Origin: Bacillus sp. NTK074B
GTDB taxonomy: Bacteria > Bacillota > Bacilli > Bacillales > Bacillaceae_B
Direction of reading: 5' to 3'
Assembly (NCBI RefSeq): GCF_017303375.1
Contig: NZ_JAFKOH010000006.1
Coordinates: 62,001 to 126,000, forward strand
Length of the DNA: 64,000 nucleotides
Shown: positions 61,300-64,000 of the stretch, in pieces
Position numbering within the stretch: the first letter of the stretch is position 1
Layout of the letters: each line of letters starts with the position of its first letter
Position numbers and translations under genes: made by a program
Notes under the pieces: generated by a model
Seen by the model: only the letters and a program-made list of their open reading frames with translations
What the model was told of the DNA's origin: nothing
Database searches by the model: none

Positions 61300-64000
61300 T
61301 TATTTAAGCCAACTGTCCAGGAATTCTTTCTGGCTGCCGTCGTAATATTGTTCGAAGAATTCGGCAAAGGTGCGGGAGTCCACGTGTTTGTATTGATATT
61401 CTTTGTAGTAGGCTGCCAGGAAGTTTAATGCTTCGGTCCTACCTCCATGTTCGTCCAAGAAATCGTTTAACAGATTCGGCCCTTTTCCATATACAGTTGA
61501 AATGTAATTATTCTCAAATTCATTCAGGGGAGTATTTAAGAATGGTTCCGGCTTCCCACTGTTCAACACTTGATTCGAAAAGGCAAACGCTTTTCCCTCG
61601 TCCTTATATGCATATGCGAGATAATAAGAGGATAGTAACTCTGTCAGACTTTCATCCAGCCAGGCATCCCGGTAAGGGTCATTCGCCACTCCCTGATAGA
61701 ACCATTGATGGGCGATTTCATGAACCAATGGATGTTCATAGCCATTCGGGTCACCTGAAATTTCAACAATATTGGAATATTCCATGTCTCCATTATTCCC
61801 GATCAGATCCAATTCATTTGAAGGGTTCTCACCAATGGAGTCATGGTAAAAGAGATATGCGTCCCTTGCTTTCTTTAGAACATCGCTCATAATCGATGAC
61901 TGACCTTTTTTAATAAAGGCCCGAAGTTCTACGTTGCGATACATCCCTACCTTGACTTTCTCCGTTTTCTGTTCCCATTCCCGGGGATTCAAGAAGGCAA
62001 TATAGAAGTCCCGGATACTCTTTCCTTCCACTACACCTTGACTGACCGGTTCATTCCCTACATCCACTCCCGAGCTTGCCACTAAATATTCTTCAGGCGT
62101 TTCAAATGAGACTTCAAAGGTTCCATATGTGGTATTATACGATTCACCTTTTGGGTCGAAAGGTTGAATGTCCCATCCATCATGATACGTTGCGAGCATC
62201 GGATACCATTGGGCAAGGAAAAAGTCATCCCCTTTCCGGGATAAACGCAATCCTTCTTCCGGAAGCGTCATGGTGTACTTGAAACTAACCGTTTTGGATT
62301 CCCCGGGTGGCAGCTTTTCGTCAAGATCTACAAGGAGCTGATTCCCATCCAATGAAAACGAAAGACTCTTCCCCCTACTCTGAATGGAACCCATAACGGT
62401 TTCTGCATGATCTTTCAGGAACTCCGGTTTATTATCTTCCGTGAACGCATTCGGAATAAAATAAAAACCAATATTCTCAAAAGACTCATCCGAGTGATTG
62501 GTCACCTTGATATCTGCTTGAACACTCCACTTTTTCTCATGATCCATTTTCAACTTCAAGTTATAGTCCGCAGATGCTTCCTGGGGAATCCCTGATTCTT
62601 TCAGTTCATACTTCTTTCTGCTTTTATTCAGATCTTCTTTGGTTAATTCTGCAACTATGTCCCTGTGCTCATCAGGAATCCTTCCACTAATGAGAAAGCG
62701 ATGATATTTCTCAGGAACTTCAAACGTCAACAGAGCAGTTACCTTGCCAGGAAGCTTCACTCTCCCCGCCTGGTAGTTGACCGCGTTCACCACATCCGTT
62801 TCCAAAGGATAATATTTCTTCCCTTTTTCATCCAGGAGAGTGTAGGCACCTGGTTTGAACGATATCCTGTCAATATAGGGATCACTACTGTATTTGAAAT
62901 CCCAACTGACGGGTATGGTGATGAGCTGATGCTTGTTCTTCGCCCTCAGTTCCGAAGAGGATTGACTGGGTGCTTCAATAAGAATCGATTGCTCGTCAAA
63001 ATCCAGTCTTTCTCCAACGACTGCCTGCTTTTTAGCGAGTTCCTTCGCTTTTAAAAAGGGAAGAGGCGCATCCATGGCGGTATCTTCCTTCTTCTCTTTA
63101 TCCGGTTTGAAAACATCTGTTGTCTTCCCTTCTGTCCCCTGTTGTTCCTCAGGGGCAATCACACTGGCGGTTTCAACCTTATGTCCCTCTGGAATTCCTT
63201 TCCCTAAAAGAGCAAATACTGAGAAGAACATGACTGCCGCTACAGTGACAAGAACGTATTTAAACTGTTTCTCCACTTTTCTATCATTACTGTACGTCCC
63301 ATTCAATCCTTGGAAAGGCGGGGTATTGACTGCTTTTCTTGCCGGTAGGAGGGCGGCTAACACCCCCGTGGAAATCGGAATCAACAGAGACGCCCCATAC
63401 ATCCATAACTGTGCAAAGGGGATGTCCCCATACATCATCCAAACCATCGCAAAGGCAAAGACCAATCCAATGATTCCTGCAAGGACACCGGAAAACATTC
63501 CTTCCAGAATGACCAGCATCCGAACGGTCCCATTCTTCCATCCAAGTGATTTAAACACCGATATTTCCGGCTGTCTTTCAGCCACGTTCTGCCAAATGAT
63601 TTCTGCCGTCGTCAGGACCGCGATGGTCAAGGCGATTCCCATTGCCACATAATGCATCGTGCTGACTTCCATGGCCACATACTCCCCTAACCAGGTCGTG
63701 TACATGACCCCTTTCAAACGTAAGGTGATGAACAGATAAAAGACGAGCAGTCCTGTTGGCAGACCCATGGAAACGACGGATAGAATGGTGCGTTTCCATC
63801 TCGAAAGCATCGAGTTGACCGCCATTCCCACAACGGATTCAGATTTCACAAATCTCTTCTGCTTCACGGTGATTTCACCTGAACGCATCGCTTCATACGG
63901 CCTGATCCTCCTCACCAGATTGGCAGGGATCACCGCACCCATCAAATAAATGCCGAGCCCAATCAATCCGATAAGGGCAACCCTGATAAGGGATGTGTCA
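61300..64000 (-). CDS. FtsX-type permease fused to an M1-family metallopeptidase (5' end cut)
   Basis: The frame is open to the right window edge, so at least 899 residues are present and the N-terminus is missing. The first part is an ABC permease region with several helices (VGMAVNSMLSRWKRTIL, then helix clusters with FKSLGWKNGTVRMLVI). The rest is an M1 aminopeptidase-like domain: GDMEYSNIVE (GAMEN-like), HEIAHQW and, 18 residues after the second His, the Glu in WLDESL. The zinc site is complete. Such fused permease/peptidases are known in Bacillaceae but poorly studied. It probably needs a separate ATPase, likely outside the window. Confidence 0.88.
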   Translation of the reverse strand, partial: DTSLIRVALIGLIGLGIYLMGAVIPANLVRRIRPYEAMRSGEITVKQKRFVKSESVVGMAVNSMLSRWKRTILSVVSMGLPTGLLVFYLFITLRLKGVMYTTWLGEYVAMEVSTMHYVAMGIALTIAVLTTAEIIWQNVAERQPEISVFKSLGWKNGTVRMLVILEGMFSGVLAGIIGLVFAFAMVWMMYGDIPFAQLWMYGASLLIPISTGVLAALLPARKAVNTPPFQGLNGTYSNDRKVEKQFKYVLVTVAAVMFFSVFALLGKGIPEGHKVETASVIAPEEQQGTEGKTTDVFKPDKEKKEDTAMDAPLPFLKAKELAKKQAVVGERLDFDEQSILIEAPSQSSSELRAKNKHQLITIPVSWDFKYSSDPYIDRISFKPGAYTLLDEKGKKYYPLETDVVNAVNYQAGRVKLPGKVTALLTFEVPEKYHRFLISGRIPDEHRDIVAELTKEDLNKSRKKYELKESGIPQEASADYNLKLKMDHEKKWSVQADIKVTNHSDESFENIGFYFIPNAFTEDNKPEFLKDHAETVMGSIQSRGKSLSFSLDGNQLLVDLDEKLPPGESKTVSFKYTMTLPEEGLRLSRKGDDFFLAQWYPMLATYHDGWDIQPFDPKGESYNTTYGTFEVSFETPEEYLVASSGVDVGNEPVSQGVVEGKSIRDFYIAFLNPREWEQKTEKVKVGMYRNVELRAFIKKGQSSIMSDVLKKARDAYLFYHDSIGENPSNELDLIGNNGDMEYSNIVEISGDPNGYEHPLVHEIAHQWFYQGVANDPYRDAWLDESLTELLSSYYLAYAYKDEGKAFAFSNQVLNSGKPEPFLNTPLNEFENNYISTVYGKGPNLLNDFLDEHGGRTEALNFLAAYYKEYQYKHVDSRTFAEFFEQYYDGSQKEFLDSWLK

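Overview
The window looks like chromosomal DNA of a spore-forming member of the Bacillaceae (Bacillus/Rossellomorea-like). The reasons are strong AGGAGG-type ribosome binding sites, frequent TTG/GTG starts, low-to-middle GC, and a gene set typical of the family: a sporulene-type squalene-hopene cyclase, a KinB-like sporulation kinase, YngK, NagP, HssRS/HrtBA, GltBD, MnmH, and a feo locus with a separate GTPase gene. I see no rRNA, tRNA, CRISPR array, complete insertion sequence or prophage. The genus is an inference.

Layout. 1-11.1 kb: the 5' part of an OppB-like permease, small membrane proteins, an arylamine N-acetyltransferase, a DUF3445 oxidative N-demethylase with its own 2Fe-2S ferredoxin, the hopene/sporulene cyclase, a DUF2161 nuclease-fold protein, the GlcNAc PTS NagP, and an orphan pair of oligopeptide-type permeases with an ArsR-type regulator. 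11.1-18.3 kb: an intergenic direct-repeat array, then gltB-gltD (glutamate synthase). 18.3-22.7 kb: mnmH, yngK, a cysteine dioxygenase and a DMT exporter. 23.2-34.2 kb: a divergent island built on a lactose/cellobiose-type PTS. EIIB, EIIC, a GH4 phospho-glycosidase and an RpiR/MurR regulator lie leftwards. EIIA, MupG, a BadF-type sugar kinase, AnmK and GlcD-GlcF lie rightwards. 34.2-44.2 kb: panE, a methyltransferase, the feoA-feoB(GTPase)-feoB(permease) operon under a predicted MntR box, a nitroreductase, the KinB-like kinase, an XRE regulator, and a C45 peptidase-like protein. 44.3-48.2 kb: the heme-stress operon hssR-hssS-hrtB-hrtA with an HssR-type direct repeat before hrtB. 48.2-64 kb: mixed metabolic and transport genes, including a decayed serine beta-lactamase-like gene, an amine oxidase, gabD, brnQ behind a leader with an intrinsic terminator, a VOC/HxlR divergent pair, a LysE exporter and a large permease/M1-peptidase fusion running off the right edge.

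How the genes work together. The 23-34 kb island reads as import and breakdown of a cell-wall-type amino-sugar disaccharide. EIIA/B/C would phosphorylate it on entry, MupG and the GH4 enzyme would cut it, and the kinases would rescue free sugars. GlcDF could oxidise the lactate that MurNAc breakdown releases, but the needed etherase MurQ is not in the window. Feo supplies ferrous iron, and HssRS/HrtBA protects against excess heme.

The most unusual non-coding signal is a family of inverted repeats built on the arm GAGGGACGGACCTC and its complement GAGGTCCGTCCCTC. It occurs at about a dozen intergenic places, mostly at gene ends, often as long perfect hairpins with a constant outer stem and a variable inner stem. 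Other notable items are five TGACGCAA direct repeats at 20-21 bp spacing, four copies of a CGGAAA/TTCCG palindrome, and an exact 50-bp duplication beside the EIIC gene.
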